Shown piece by piece: positions 1-14,091 of a DNA stretch of 64,000 nucleotides. This stretch comes from Stichopus chloronotus (Eukaryota; Echinodermata; Holothuroidea; Aspidochirotida; Stichopodidae). Under the pieces are notes generated by a model. That model searched no databases. It had not been told where the DNA came from and saw only the letters and a list, made by a program, of their open reading frames with translations. Position 1 is the first letter of the stretch. Every line of letters starts with the position of its first letter. Where the stretch lies: positions 12,569,111-12,633,110 of the forward strand of contig CM037836.1 of NCBI GenBank assembly GCA_021234535.1, in the 5' to 3' direction. The position numbers and the translations under genes are program-made.

Positions 1-429
1 GTGTACGAAATGAACAAAAACCAAGGGACATCTGTTCGTTTAGAAGACGCAGTAAATGAAGGAGTTAATTGCTCTCAAAAAGAAAGATGCCTGTGAATGT
101 CAGGATATTCATTCATCGTGAACAGGGAAAACAGTCTGAAATATCATCTCTTTTGTAGCTTAAACTTCCCTTTTCCGTAAAATCGTAGATAGCATCAACA
201 CAGTATAGGTACCTATAGGCCTTAGACTTAGTTTGGCCTCCCTTCTCTTTTTTTTTTTTTGAAGTGTAGGTGATCTCTTTAATGAGGTATACCTGCTCGG
301 TTGCATTACTCGCATCTGCTTAATAGATTTTCAAGTTTATTTGAAATTCTTGTTTGCTTTTGTAATTATTTGATAATTGTCGTTTTGATCAAGTCACAAA
401 ATTCCTTCCGTCTCAGTGTTCTCCAATAC
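1..429. other. Unassigned non-coding DNA
   Basis: AT-rich sequence with a short T-run near 250 and no open frame of note. It leads straight into the fold-back element that starts at 430. I see no gene, splice-site cluster or repeat here. Confidence 0.6.
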
Positions 430-815
430 ATGGCACGCTATTAGTGCCTATTTACGTTGACGTAACATTTGGTGACGTACCAAAGTCATTTGATGATGCA
501 CAATTACCATTTGATGAAGATGTGAAGTTAACACATGTACGTGATTAAGTCTTTTAATTATGTGCACACATTATTTGATGATGGCGTGAAGTATCTATAT
601 GTGCATGTGATACATCAAAGTCATTCCAGGATGAACACTCATTTGATGAAGATGTGAATTAAGTTAAAGCTGCATCTTTTACTGTATACTTGATAACGTA
701 CATGTGTTAACTTCACATGTCCATCAAGAGATAAGTGCACATCATCAAATGACTTCGGTACGTCATCAAATGCAGAAGTCATGTCCACTATAAATTGGTA
801 CAAACAGCGTGCCAT
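430..815. mobile_element. Fold-back (MITE-like) inverted-repeat element
   Basis: The ends are perfect 10-bp inverted repeats (ATGGCACGCT at 430-439, its complement at 806-815). Two further inner blocks pair across the element: 474-498 with 740-764 (24 of 25 bases, motif GTCATTTGATGATG) and 521-542 with 696-717 (22 of 22 bases, motif GAAGTTAACACATG). The spacing on both arms is similar, so the whole 386 bp can fold into one long imperfect hairpin. The short phrase CATTTGATGAAGATGTGAA also recurs directly near 510 and 639. There is no transposase frame, so this would be a non-autonomous element moved by an enzyme encoded elsewhere. I could not identify a clear target-site duplication, so the superfamily is unassigned. 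The inverted-repeat structure is seen directly; calling it a transposon is inference. Confidence 0.8.
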
Positions 816-899
816 ATCCATGGTGGTCTTAGGGGACGCGCACTAAAGAAGATAAAGGGGACCTGATATAGGGAATCACTTCCCTAAAAATAAATTCTG

Positions 900-910
900 C
901 CCCCCCCCCC
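900..910 (+). repeat. Poly-C tract (C11)
   Basis: Eleven consecutive C followed by TCCTC. It belongs to a set of long C or G runs spread over the window. Confidence 0.95.
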
Positions 911-3097
911 TCCTCTTGAAAACAAGTGAGAAAACTGCGTCTGTGATATGTGACCGTGTCAAAGTTAGACAGTGATATTTGGCGTTCAGTTCTCATTCTC
1001 ATTCGCTCCCTGCATTAGTTGACAAAGATGCAAAGTAAATTGTTTTTTTTTTTCAGCCAAATTTCTTTGAGGAGGGGGAGGGAAACACTAAAATGTAATA
1101 ACAATTACCACCCGTCCGTACCGGAGACTTTAAGACTGTAAAAAGAAACCCACACATCTATGGGTGGTATTGTTTACTCATGATAGCAACAAATATGATT
1201 ACAATGATCAACAACATCTCATTCTGAGATCGAATAATGTGACCGACAGATATGACAATCACATTATAGTTGTGACATTTATGTGTTTACACATTCACTT
1301 TGGTCTAATTTTGCGCCTTCCTTAACTTACCTATCATTCTTCTTCGTCTGCCATTAGCGATGACAAAACTTGATCGACCGCTCTGAACGTGATTTGAATT
1401 CTATTCCCGAAGTCTGAAAACAGCTCGGTGCTACTTTTGTTTGAGAACTCTTTAAAATCGTGAAAGGAAAAAAAAAATATGTATTTGATAGAAAACGCGA
1501 GTGTTGACTGACGAACAAGGAGTAACTTGGAGATTTAAGTGAACATCTTCCCGACTTTAAAGGTAGAATTGCGGGTCTTATTTGGAATAATCACATTACA
1601 TTTCTGTTCTCCTTAAAAGCGAACGTAAATTTGACGACATATTTAACATAACACAATTCACGACACGAAGAACATTTCCTAAATGGTACAGAAAATTGAT
1701 GGATTGAAATTGCAATAGCAACGTGTAAAAGCTAAATAGTCTTATAATAAGCCGAGGCATCTCATCATACATTCTTTTTGGCGGCGCTACATGTAGTTAC
1801 CGTTTACTTGCTCTGTGGAAAGCCGAGAAGAAGTGACGTTTAAAATAATCACGATTGGTTTAAAATTTACACAGGAGAGGAACTTTCCATTCACATCAAG
1901 AATAAAAAATTGATCGAAGTTATTTTCTTTGCACCGAAAGATAGATTGCGAACATTTTAATGAATTAAAGGTTTATCTGCTTGTAAAAGATCTTACTGAC
2001 ATACACAGGTACACGCAGCCCTCCCCACCCCCTCCCCTTCAGCACCACAGTCACACACAGAAATATTACAGCAGTACGGTATGCACTTGTGTGCAATACT
2101 CCAGAAGCTGCTTCTGATCTGATAGCGTAATGAAATATCCAAGGAGATAGCAATTTATGAAATTTAACAGGAAAAAACACTACCAAAGCATTCTACCTTT
2201 TAAAGGAAGGAAAATAAAGAGGAGGCTTACAAATTTGAAAAAAATGAGTACACCTGTTGAAACATAATCGTATATTTGTGGGGAAACAAAATTAAATCGA
2301 TTAATGTAAAAAAAAGAAACCAACCGCGTGAGATTCAGCTGTCTCTACCACCTGTTGCTTTTGTTCACTTTTTGTATTTTTTATTCATTTTTGGTGACAT
2401 GACGTAAGCACTGTTCTTGCATACATACACATTATGTAAGCACTAACCACTAATCGGCTTTTCCCTTAGTCACTCTTCATTTCAAATGCAGACTGCATTT
2501 ATACAGACACTCAAAATGGCTTATGTCACCATGTTGTTTAGAAAAAGAAAAAAACAATGTCTTATTTGCCTAAAATTCCATTGCATATAGATGGAAAGAT
2601 TTTTCACGCAACTGAGTAATCCGGTCGTTGGCAGCTTTAATGAGCCACAGAAATGCAAGTCGAACTTTGAATGCATTCTGGCCTCATGGTGCTAAGAGAA
2701 TCTGTCCCATGTCTCTTCTTTTCATTATAAGTTTTGCGTAGAAGAATAATTCTGATGTGATTTCACATCATGGACATGAAGATGATTTAGTCGGTACTTT
2801 CCCCTGGACGCATGTTGAATTGAATTAGATGGATAAACACTTAAAGGACATCTCTCAGACTTGAATGGAATATTGCCAGAATAAACCGTACGTAAAGTTC
2901 TTTTATATAGCCAATTCAAGTCACTTAGGTACTATTTCTCCCTAGGAATTCCATTTGTCCTATCTGCAGGGGACTTTGTACTTTGCGGAGAGACAGAATG
3001 ACTAATAATTTCAGAGTGTTTAGAGCAATCAGTCCCTCAAGAGGTGACGTCATGAAACCGTAGCCCTAACGCATCTAAATGACACGGACACCCAACA

Positions 3098-3110
3098 CCC
3101 CCCCCCCCCC
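3098..3110 (+). repeat. Poly-C tract (C13)
   Basis: Thirteen consecutive C, preceded by short CCCAACA phrases. Confidence 0.95.
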
Positions 3111-5906
3111 TTACAAAGAGGTTAAATACGAGTGACTGCAGTCTTAATGGAAGCGGAGACAAAACCACTAATTGAAAGACTGATTATCCCTGGTGTTCAC
3201 TCTTGAAAATTGAATTTTGAGAGAGTAGCGAGAAATACGTCGATTAATTGTTGAATTTCTGCCAGAAGATATCTCCTCACTGGAAAAAAAAAAATGCCTT
3301 GGGTAAAGATTGCCGTGATGACGTCACCCACATGCACAATTCGGCAATTACCCGGACGTTGCTCGTTGCGTAACGGGGATCTCAAGGTCTGTGGATATTC
3401 CGCGTTGGGTGACTGGAATTCCTTCGAAGAGAAAAAGAAAGATGGCGATGTCTTTACATCAGGACGCGTTCAATCGGAAGGACCTGACACATATTTGAAT
3501 TCGACGGAATTCGATATTCATCCACAGATGATGTCCACATGTATTTTACGTTGATCATGCTTTATGAAATGATATACGTTACTAACTCCGTTAGAGGTCA
3601 GTTGGCAAACTATGACGACCTCGAGAAGCTTTCAAAGGTACACTGGTCATTTGAAAACCGGTTCTTTTCGCAGAACCGCCGTGAATTTATCAGAATTTGC
3701 CCATTTGCTCACCTGTACGTTTCAGGTTTTTTACCTTCACCTGGACGTTAGGTAATTATGATAAAGTTCACGAAGGACTACACTGAGAAACTAACCTGGA
3801 CAATTCGGCTGTTGAGATCAAATACACGAGGGCTAAACGCTAAACCTGTGTAAACTGAACTTTGGAAAATGGCCACGGCTGATACGTCGAGAAGTCATAC
3901 TTTCAATACCAAACCACACTTTCGTCTTGTAATATGTAACAGGTCCCTTTTTTTTTCCTGACTGTCTCCTACCACTGGGAAAATTCACACAGTCTTTATA
4001 CTAGTCTTTATGTTGTTAAAAAAAGACAACACGTAACCGTGAAGCTTCCAACAAATACAGACCTAACGTATGTTTGAAACTATAACTGATTAGGTTATTC
4101 ACAACTTTCCGGTCACTTCAAGCTGGAATACTGTAATAAAAAAAAAACAAAAAAGGAAAAACTTGCGTTCTATCGATGCTCATTATAGCAGGCTCCAGTT
4201 AACCTTAAATCATGTTATCGACATTCTGTGGCATTTGTCACTTCCGCCCGGGGGTCTTCGAACTAGCGGACTCATCGTCAGTTCATACCTGATGATCAGT
4301 CGTGTAAATGCCCACAGGGTGTGCGCCTCATCGTTTTCGAGGTAACAGGTTATCAGTGGGCCAGTTGTTCGCAACATTAAAGGAACATCCCATTGATAAG
4401 TGAAGGGTTTCTCAAATGAAAGAAAATAATTTTTCCATTGCTGGCATTTCAAACTCCGTGTCAATATCTCGTTGCTGACACAAGATATTGGTGTTTGAAG
4501 AAAGACTTCTCCGGTCAAACAGATTTCCAGAAAGTTGCTTTCGTGGATACAAATACGCCATGATGTGACAGTGGCAAATTATTGCAAGAAGTCTTTTTTG
4601 TTCTTTGAAATTGAAGCGCTTGTTCAACCATGAAAATTTGATATAAGTGAAAATTTAAATATATTGATATATTTACCTTAAAGTTCAAACGCAGTCACCC
4701 CAAACTCTACGTTAATTCAAAAATCTTTTCTTTCCATTATGTGTTATCATTGTTGTTGTTAGATGACTTAATTTTGCAGCATGACGCCTTGCTTGTGAGG
4801 TATTGATATTCAGCAACATTGTGAAAAAAATGCTTATGACAGAAATGAAAATTGCAGGATTTTGATCAGTATACAGGGATGTCTTTTTATTGCCTTTAAA
4901 ATATTGTGGAAAGTAAGGTCACATTTCTGAAGGCGTAATGTTTCTTTTAAAGACATTCAAAATTACAAAGAGAAACAAAGGATATTCAAGTAAGGGTGTT
5001 TGTGTCACATCACAGATTTTCCATAATGTGATGTACCCAGTTAAAAACATTTTCTTTTTATTTAAGGGTCATACTTTCTAAATGGAACATACCATTGAGA
5101 TATGGTTTTTACCAATTATTGAGAGCAAAATATTGCTTATTAGTATGAAATTGGCCAATACCTCTAACTAACGCATCATTCCCACTTTAACTTGAAACAT
5201 TTTTAAGTGGCGGTGTGATTCATCGAGGTCGGAGCTTGGGCCATTAGAGCTCATACCGTGATACCCTTTTCAAGTGTATTGTGTTTACATCACAGCATAA
5301 GTGCTCCCGCCTCACGCTGCAAGACTGCCTCAACAAATAAAGAACCAGTGAATCTGGAATTATTTGCACTTCCCTCTTTTCTGAGCTGTCCCCCAGAGAT
5401 TTTAAAACAGTGACAACCTTTAAAATGAAGAGGAACAGAAGACCTCACATCTACATCTACTTGCTTTATAAGGTTTCACCGCCCATCGGACATCATTCCG
5501 CACCGATTAGTCCACTTTAAGGGCGAGACGTACCTGCTCAACCGTTCATGTAAATCGCTTGTGAATAACGTTTCACGGCTAGAGCTTAGTCGACCGCCAC
5601 ACTTGAAAACAAGAAAAGAAGGTAAATATTTCTCGGGGTTATATTAAAACGAGGAAAAAGAATCACTTCAAGCATCATTACAAATGCAGATATTGTTGAA
5701 AGTATCTACTGTAAGGTGTTGAATGCTCAGACAGTTTTGTTATCTCCGACAGTCTATTTTATTTGTATTGAACTGAAGAGAGTAACGCCATTAGCCATAG
5801 ACCCTATCTATCCAGTTTCTATCCTTTTCTGCTATGAGTCTGTATCACTGGTCATCTCAGATGAGGTTATTCATCGTTACCGATTGACAAAATTGATCAA
5901 TAGTCA

Positions 5907-5942
5907 ATCCGACACAATTGTTCATTTATCCGACACAATTGT
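5907..5942 (+). repeat. Short tandem duplication, 21-bp period
   Basis: ATCCGACACAATTGT occurs at 5907-5921 and again, identically, at 5928-5942. Just two copies, so a simple local duplication. Confidence 0.85.
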
Positions 5943-6085
5943 GATGGCAGCGCCGACCTTTGACCTCGAAGGATTTGAGTAATGACTACAAAAAGCATTT
6001 TACGTGAAGTTACAAATAATCTGTTCAGTCTTCACACTGATTATAACTTGCACGGATGAATACTACAAAAGTCTTGTTTACCCAA

Positions 6086-6160
6086 TCTATCTGTTTTTCT
6101 GTCTATCTGTCCTTCTATTTGTTTACATTTCCACCTGTCTGTCATTCTGTCTGTCTTCGG
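6086..6160 (+). repeat. TCTG/TCTA-rich low-complexity tract
   Basis: Pyrimidine-biased run with repeated CTATCTGT, CTGTCTAT and CTGTCTGT phrases: a decayed tetranucleotide microsatellite. It underlies the hydrophobic, cysteine-rich open frame that crosses this place, which is therefore probably not a gene. Confidence 0.75.
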
Positions 6161-8523
6161 AGATGTTGCTCAACGACAGAATTCCCACTCTTTGCTGTTT
6201 TCTAATTGAAGTTACAATGTCTAGGATTCGTTGTTGTTCTCTATCTTTTTTGTTTTTCCCCAGAGACGATCTAAATCATGTCAGGCTGATATTAAGTAAT
6301 TTGTTTCGTCAATAACAGGATTTTGCAAATGGGAAAGCGGTTTGCCGTCGATAATTTGGATATCAATAATTTACCTGATATCTGATCTTATAGCAGCCGT
6401 CATATTATTATTTTTTTTTTTCAATTTTGAAACACTTTGAGTAAAACTTGGGTTCCATATTTGGATCTTCTCTTTTCCACCGATGGAGTCTTTTACTGAG
6501 AATCTGCGGTGATGGGGATGAGGAGAGAAGATCATTAATGACAACACCAGGGAACATTAATGACGATAGATTACTCGGGTAAGCGGCATGGAGGAACACC
6601 ACATTAATTGAATTTCCGTGAGTGAGGGTAAATTTGTCGATTAACAACATTTTAAAATTTCTCAAATAGGCCACTTGTCAAGAGGTTTCGGCGCCAACTC
6701 AATCTAACCGTGTTTCACACAGCTCGGTTGAAATCAGCGCAACACCAGATAACCGACGGTACTCTTATGCTTCTGAAATTTAAAAATGCCTATTCAGGTT
6801 GAGTACATCGCTATTTCGTTAACGTGCAATAACTAAAATATGCAAAGAATAAATTTTTTTTGTTTGTATTTTCAAATATGCACCGCTGCTTTGTTTTTCG
6901 TTCTTTTCTTTTTGGCTATTGCTGCCACATAACAGTTCTCGTTTTCGGTTTTGTTAGACAGTTAAACTTGAATTTAGACATGTTTTGAAATTTCAGTGAA
7001 TTAAAGCTGGAATATGAGTTGAAAATTTGTCAGTGAAAGTCGAATTCCATGAAATACGTCATTGCCACAGCAAAATGACGTTGTTTAAGCACTGTTTCTT
7101 TGCACAGATGAGTAATCATATCCATTTCCAATTAGTCTGGGTGATTAATTGTAACGGTGATTGACTGCTATGCTTTCTTAAAGAGTCTGAATTGTTGAAG
7201 AAAATGTCGAGACAATTACCTAGAAGATGAGTGCATAGTTCTCTCTCAGGTTTTGGGACATTTAATCGTGTCCTCTACTTTCCTGAAATACTGACAAAGA
7301 ACAAAGGAAGCTGACCAGGCAATTACCAGTACAACTCATAGTCCAGCTTTAAAAGGAAAGAAAGACCCGGTTTGGTCTCTCCTTAAAAAAAAAACAAAAA
7401 AAAAATATGTCTTACACATACTTTCACTGACGCTTTGTGATCCCTACTATATTGTCATTCATAATTACCTGAATTTTGATTTATGATGTATTTAGAGGTC
7501 AAACATTACAGGGCATTATGCCGCAAAGATACCTATGCGTGATACACTTGCTTACTTTTTTTTGTTATTAAAATGTGACTATCATTTATACTGCTTATGT
7601 ATGTCTTCGATAGTATTTGTTACAATGTTAAAATTAATAGCAATCTTTCTAAAAGATGTTTACCAGCCTGACTTATAACATAAATTTATCCCTGCCTTGT
7701 GTCGTAATTGCGTAATGTGTTAAACCTTCCGTCTGACCGTTCAAAAGGAATAATACCAATTCGCACAATGACGTTTCCCATACATCTGACATACAAAGCT
7801 GAAGGCATGGACTGAAGGTTTCGGACTTACCGATATGCATCGTCATTTGTACAATCCAATTGCGTTTCTCTAAACCTTTACTTTATTTCTTAACTATTCG
7901 TCTTGTCTTTCTAGTTTGTCATACTCCTGTATAGTCTCTTCTTCTCATCGTCCATGTTCTGAAATAGACTGTTTTGCAGTACTATTTATCAGTATAGATT
8001 TTCTACGCATCGATTTTGTGATTTCATGTTCTTCTTTGTGACTTTATGTTGCTTTTGTGTGTTGTTATTTTTACATTATGCGTCATTTTCTCGTCAGATG
8101 AAAAAAAAAAACTGTTGGCGCACTAGCTGCCTGTTTGGCCTTCCAAAGAAATAAGGCTGGACAGAGGGGGCTGCAGAAAGCAACATCCGGCACGGTGCCA
8201 AGTTTGAGGCCGATTTTACGTTAAGTTTACTATCCAATAGAGTTTACACATAGAACTTTGCGGTTCACCATTTTCTTTTCCCAATTTAATAGTAACACCG
8301 TAAATACAATCTCTTATTAAACTTTAGAACATTTTCTTCACTTGAGTTTTTTTTTTTGAGCCGCTTTTTCAACATCGAAGGACCACGATTTGTGTATACG
8401 TGTTAAGTGTGGAGAATGTTCGTAATGTTATTTTACATCGTATCGTATATACACCGTCAATCAAAGTGTATATACATCCGTTTTCCACTATAGCTGTCTG
8501 TGGTATACCTATATCTCATTTTG

Positions 8524-8538
8524 CCCCCCCCCCCCCCC
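8524..8538 (+). repeat. Poly-C tract (C15)
   Basis: Fifteen consecutive C followed by TCC. Confidence 0.95.
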
Positions 8539-11439
8539 TCCTAAAAATTCAAACATACAAGCCCGAGAGTGTTATCTTCAGTCTCTTGCGAGACTCTAAG
8601 TGTTGTGCTTTGAAGACAAAAACACATTTAAAGGTCGTGTGACACGCACATAACATGTAGAGTATTGGATGTAGTAATCATTGAAAATGTTTAAAATAGC
8701 CACAACTTCCCTCAAAACCCAATAAATATTGACAATCGTACAGGCAAATTCCTGTTTCACACCTGCACCATGAATAAACATTGGCTAAGTATACAAATTT
8801 AATTTGTGACATCAAGAGTTTCACTCCTATGATATACCTTATGTCATCCTTTGTTTACCTATTAACCTTCACTTAAAGGACAATTGACAGTTTTATATCC
8901 GCCAGAGGGTTTCGTTTTGGAAGCATAAACATTTTTTTTCTTCAAAAACGTTGATATCACTTACTGAAGTGAAACCCAGTAATTTAATAATTAAGAGCAA
9001 TATATAAGGGTTAACAAAAGCAATACGGACACTGTGCAACACTCCACGTCATCTGTTTTGCATATTCATCAAACCAGAAAGTCGTATCTCAACAACGGAA
9101 ATAAATGTGAGCAAAATTCCAACGGATTCTCACTCAGATTTGTTACCCTGTAACTTCTGAATGGAGCCAGGAGTATCATGTCATACATCTAATTAAGTAA
9201 AAAAGTTGGCGGGAAATCATTTGTTAGCAGACATGTACCGCCAGTGGCGATTAACGAATTTTCGTGATAATACTGTCAACCACTTGCTTCATCCGACTGA
9301 AATACGTCCTACCAGAGAGAATGAGAGAGAAAAAACAACAACTGAAGGCAATTTTTTAGGGATTGCGCTGGTAATCGATGACAGTTTCGTTTCTTTTCTT
9401 TCCCTTTTTTTCTCCTTTTCTATGGGCTGCTGAAGGGCTAAACAATCTAACAGAATTTAATTCTGTTGATCGAATTCTTCTGGACTCAGACGATGCTCCA
9501 ATACCCACAAACCCATCCCCACCCATAAGAAAAAGGAAACGAAAAATGAGAGAAATTACATGTAAAGCAAAAAGACAGGAATTAGGAAAACATTTAATGT
9601 GGGACAGGTTGTAATCAACCAAGAAACTATCTGGTATAAATCCGAGAATTAGAATACGAAAACTTCTAGTTCAACGCAAGATCTGCTGAGATTTAAAGTT
9701 TTAGAACCGTTGTAATCAAATCCGGAAAGGAGAGATCAGTGTTCAACCCAGAACCTACATAACTGTTCCTTGTTTTACTAGTGTGACCAACTAAAATCAG
9801 AAATGTTAGATTTTTCTGTTGATTGTCAAATTATGTTATAGGTGTTTAACCTTTTAGAGGAGAGAAATCAGGCTACAACAGGATGTCTGTTTATTCATCT
9901 TCTCTAGATTATCATGATGTCGCTAAAAACGCTAGAAAATGCGTGCAAAATGAAACATATCGCATGTGTACGAGAATACTGCAAATCACTGTCTCAGTTT
10001 CAAATTGATATCCATAGTGTAAGGAATCAATTCGTTTTTATGGCATTCGAATTTAACCGTGTTGCTATCTTTTATTATTTAATTACTTATCAAGTATTAC
10101 CATTGACTTATTGTATTATAAGTGCCTTGGAGCGAGTGTAATGATTGTGAGTGTACTTTTGTTGTGCCAAAGTTCGTATATATTTTTTACGTTAACAGGT
10201 CCATGCACTCTTGACCAAGTGGTTAGTGGCGACATGTCTATTTTTTAGTTCACAAAGTCGGTTACTATATAGAGAGGAATAAAATTTGCTCTGCACAACC
10301 GTGCTGCATTTGCATGTTATTATTTGGGTATCCCTCTTGCTTCCCGTAAAATCACCCAGATTAGGACAGCGTCAGTGACGGAAACATGCCTCCCATCAGA
10401 GTTTTGTTCAGTTGGTCTTGCTAGCGGTAATTCTATTTGTCTATTTTGTTCTTGGCACCAACGACTTATGCACTCTCCCGTATTATCGTTTTTTCTTGTT
10501 GTTGTTCACCCGGTCAAGAAATTACGTAATAAGTTCCTAATTAATGCCTTAAACCGTGTTTAATCGGAGAGTGACGACTGAAGTCTTACTAAAATGAAAT
10601 AAAGAATTTCCAAATGCAAATGTATTAACATTTAGATGAAAATACGGTGATCTTTGCGAGGAATTCAAGAACACAAACAAAAAAGAGTCCATGTTGACGA
10701 AAGCACAAAAGGACTTTCAGACAGCCCATCCCTCAATTTACATTCAACAGGAAGGTCTTTCGTGCGAGAAGTGAATTTAACATTTTAAAAGCATGTGATT
10801 GCATCAGACCTACACTGTGTTCAAAACTGCTTCAAGGTGAACTTCTTGGAACTTCAGATATATTTTTTTTCTGGTGAGAAACACTTTGCTGTGACTTTCT
10901 TAACCGAAACTTTCATTTCAAACACAAGCTGAGGAAAGTCATAACTGATCTTGCTCGGAGAGATGTACGTCTAGTTAAGATGGTTCTTTACACGTTGTTT
11001 AGTTTGGTGCTACTCTAGTGAGCGACATAGCCCTATTTCAGTTGAATTGGCAGGAGACGGGGGATCCAATATGGGGGCTTTGGAATGAGGCCATGTTGAT
11101 ATAAAGCTTACAAAAACAGTCTCTAATCGCCTCTGATGTAAACAATCGTCTTTTGCAGAAAGTACATTTGACCAAGACTACGTACTTTTACCTTAGAAAT
11201 GATGATGTACTTTCAGTACGCCTGTGGAGAGCTTACGCTCAGTTGGTGGACAGTTCACTAGTGGTTTATTTCACAAGCACTAACGTGCTAATTGATTGAA
11301 AACCTAAGAACACGAATCGTCTCATGAATCGAGTGCCCTGAGACTTCTTTAAGTCACTTCCGGTCACGTTTTAGTTTACCGTACCGTGTTCATTGCGAAT
11401 CGGTGCCGTTTATTTGTACACGAAAGAGATGTACACACA

Positions 11440-11510
11440 GTTCGTGGAAGTACACAGTCCATGCAGTGCAACGATTACGGGTCCTGAGGAAAGTTGTGGG
11501 TTCGACTTTG
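11440..11510 (+). repeat. Possible tRNA-derived SINE remnant
   Basis: GGGTTCGAC at 11498-11506 resembles the pol III B box (GGTTCGANTCC). It is preceded by GATTACGGGTCCTGAGGAAAG, which is laid out like the anticodon and variable region of tRNA-derived SINEs. The A box upstream is not convincing and no cloverleaf can be drawn, so this is not a functional tRNA. It could also be a chance match. Confidence 0.25.
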
Positions 11511-13677
11511 AACGATTCTTGAGAGGATTCCACTGCAATTAGGGACACAGGAAAGCTTGATTCGAGGATAATGCGGGGTTGAAATGAAATCAAATCCCAA
11601 CTGGACTTTCGTGGGTCACAAATTGCGAGGCGACATCCGGTTCATTCATCAACCTTGCATCCCGACATAATTTTTGTGCACTTTCTACCATTAACACCAA
11701 CTGAAAGTTTAAGTCATCATTTCAATGATCCAGTCATTGCAGTCTCACATTACATTCATTTTATTCATGTAAGTGCTATGAACGATTCTTCTTCATTCTC
11801 ACACTTTAATTAAGCGAGCATGCCGCCAGGATGTTACCATCTTACAGGAAGAGCAGTGCTCTCCTCTGTATGTGTGTACATAAAAGAGAAATAATTTATC
11901 ACTCCGCAGAAATTTTCAGTGTGGGAGTATAACGCCGGAGACGGCGGCCTATAGTTAGAACACTGTTTTAATAGACTCCCCCTTCATCCTCAGCCGATCG
12001 TAACATTAATCATCAGTCAATTGAGCGAAACGACCGCAATAAATTAATATTTTACTCTCGTTCTTCTGTTTATCTTCGTATCGAATTATCATTGAGAGAG
12101 CGAGAAGAGAGTCCTGTTGTACGCGGTTTGTTTTAGCAACAGCCCTATAGACTCACTCCGTCTCCTCCTATCCGTAACTATAAGCCGGAAAAAAAGTGCC
12201 CGTATCCTCGTCCTTAACAAGTTTCTTTGTATTTCAAATGTTATCTCTTGTTACCATGTTTACCATTTCTTATTCACCTCCGATATTATAATATATATCG
12301 TGTGCATATTCACCTTTGAACGCTGCCTATATTAATTGCGTCTTTTTTTCCTCGCGAGGGAAGTAATTGAGTTCGTTTGCGTTCGTTCGCGTTCCCTTAT
12401 AATTCACATATCCAACCTTCCTGACTCTGCAGATGGAATGTTTTTGTAAAGGTTATCAGTGCTTATCTGCAGAGCTGAGGTGAACATGACCTTAAGTCAA
12501 ACAACATTTTCATCCTCAAAACTATGGAAACAGATACCCATGAATACTATCTATGGGACGTCAACATGAGAAAAAAAAAAACTAGCTTTTCCTTTTCTTT
12601 CTTTCTTTCTTTTTTTGTCTGGGGCACTTGGTGACTGAATTTGGCACTTGCTGGGATGTGCGTATACTACATTTGGAAGAAGGATATAAGCAAAAATTTA
12701 TGTTATATTCCAATAGCACACTTACCTAACCTCCTATAAATCTGAGTTACAAACTATTCACAGAATAGTTTAACACTAGGCTTATAAACATACAGCCTAC
12801 ACCATCGATAAAAGTAACGCCATAGCTCTGTCATAATACCTAGTAGGCGTCCTGTAACGTTGACGTTAGATGTTCCTGTGTACCGAAAGGGCCTGTTCAT
12901 CCACGGCAGACCTACTGTGCCACCGGTCCGTACAGATGAGTCGATTCTGTCTTTGACATTGCACTGATATGGCCCGGGATCACTCTTTTTTTTTTTTTTT
13001 TTTCTGCTGTCGTCTAGGTTTCGCTAAGGAGGTCCATGGTTTTGCAAAGCAAGAACGGTAGTTTGATTGACATGTAGCCTAAGTACGACGTAAGCATTGC
13101 AACGTATGCATTGCTGAGAAGAATCCTCTGTAATAAGAACATACACATGTGACAAAAACACTACATACATAGAGTTAGAAACGTTCCCTTCATCGGCCTA
13201 TTTTAAGTAAATCAGCCAAGAATGGTTTGACGTGTATTAAAACCCTTGAGACACAGAAGGAAAGTAACTGCAAGTTGTCTAGTTTGTATAAGAAAAGAAG
13301 TATCAAACGTAAAAAAAAACCTTTCCTTTTTTTCCCCATATGGTAGCTCCGCTGGTCATATCGGCATCCGATGAAATAGAGTTGCCCTTACCGTTCGGTT
13401 TATTGTTTCTCTTTGAAATTTAGCATACCTCCTCGGAGAAAACCTAAATCACGCACTGTTTATTTATCCACTTCGAGGAACTCCGGGAATTTTATTTCGC
13501 TGCACGTTATTTATTCTAATCACCGTTACTGTCAATGATTCATGAAATAAGTATTACCTTTTAGCTTTATTACGAGTTACACGAGGGATGGCGAGGGAGA
13601 GTTGAGGCTATTTTTACTGACAGGAAATGAATGACATTATATGATGACATCCATAACACCTACCAGCCCCATACCAA
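11511..13677. other. Unassigned non-coding DNA
   Basis: No gene recognised. Contains a (CTTT)n tract at 12587-12616, a GTTCGTTTGCGTTCGTTCGCG phrase near 12372 that is a decayed short tandem, and a long T run near 12985-13003. Confidence 0.5.
12587..12616 (+). repeat. (CTTT)n microsatellite
   Basis: About four to five consecutive CTTT units flanked by further T- and C-rich sequence. Confidence 0.85.
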
Positions 13678-13695
13678 CCCCCCCCCCCCCCCCCC
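13678..13695 (+). repeat. Poly-C tract (C18)
   Basis: Eighteen consecutive C. It lies about 400 bp before a G16 tract on the same strand, so the two could pair as an inverted homopolymer. Confidence 0.95.
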
Positions 13696-14091
13696 GTCTC
13701 CGCTTCCCATCGCTGGTTGCGATTATGTCATGGCGTGGTTATAACTGGCGTGTCACTTACTTCATGTACAATCAATTTTAACTTGAATACCTGCGACCTG
13801 TCGGTGACAAGGATTTGTTACACCAATGGCTCCATGGTCATATACACTATGCCATTGTATCATAACATTCCCCGTTCAGCCTTGTTTTGAGTTTTTTTTC
13901 ATGGCTGGAAGGAAGCGCGTAAGAAAGCTCTAAATTGAAAGGATGTTAGGTTTCATACAAACCAATAACATAATTAGTGTTGAGGAATTAGGTGGACATC
14001 TTAATAAATCTTGAATTCTTGCGTTACCTTACTTATTAATAGGCGATACCACAAATTTCTGTTGTTTGAGTGAGGATGAGGGTGTGTGTGT

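Larger units (their letters stand above)
816..5906. other. Unassigned non-coding DNA with two poly-C tracts
   Basis: No recognisable gene. Open frames here, such as one on the plus strand at 3294-3554 and one on the minus strand at 4210-4518, have no domain or motif I know and overlap frames of similar length on the other strand, as chance frames do. Poly-C runs sit at 900-910 and 3098-3110. A phrase CTTAAAGGACAT near 2839 resembles the heads of other short repeats in the window. Confidence 0.5.
5943..11429. other. Unassigned non-coding DNA
   Basis: No supported gene. The segment holds a pyrimidine-rich TCTG/TCTA stretch at 6086-6160, A and T runs, and a C15 tract at 8524. Overlapping opposite-strand frames around 9206-9622 and a plus frame at 9914-10141 show no recognisable motif. 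A phrase TTGACCAAGTGG at 10211-10222 resembles a tRNA A box but is followed by a T6 run, so it is not annotated as a gene. Confidence 0.5.

Noticed and set aside
10211..10257. tRNA-like A box (TTGACCAAGTGG) with a loose B-box match
   Set aside because: A T6 run between the boxes would terminate pol III, and no cloverleaf can be drawn.
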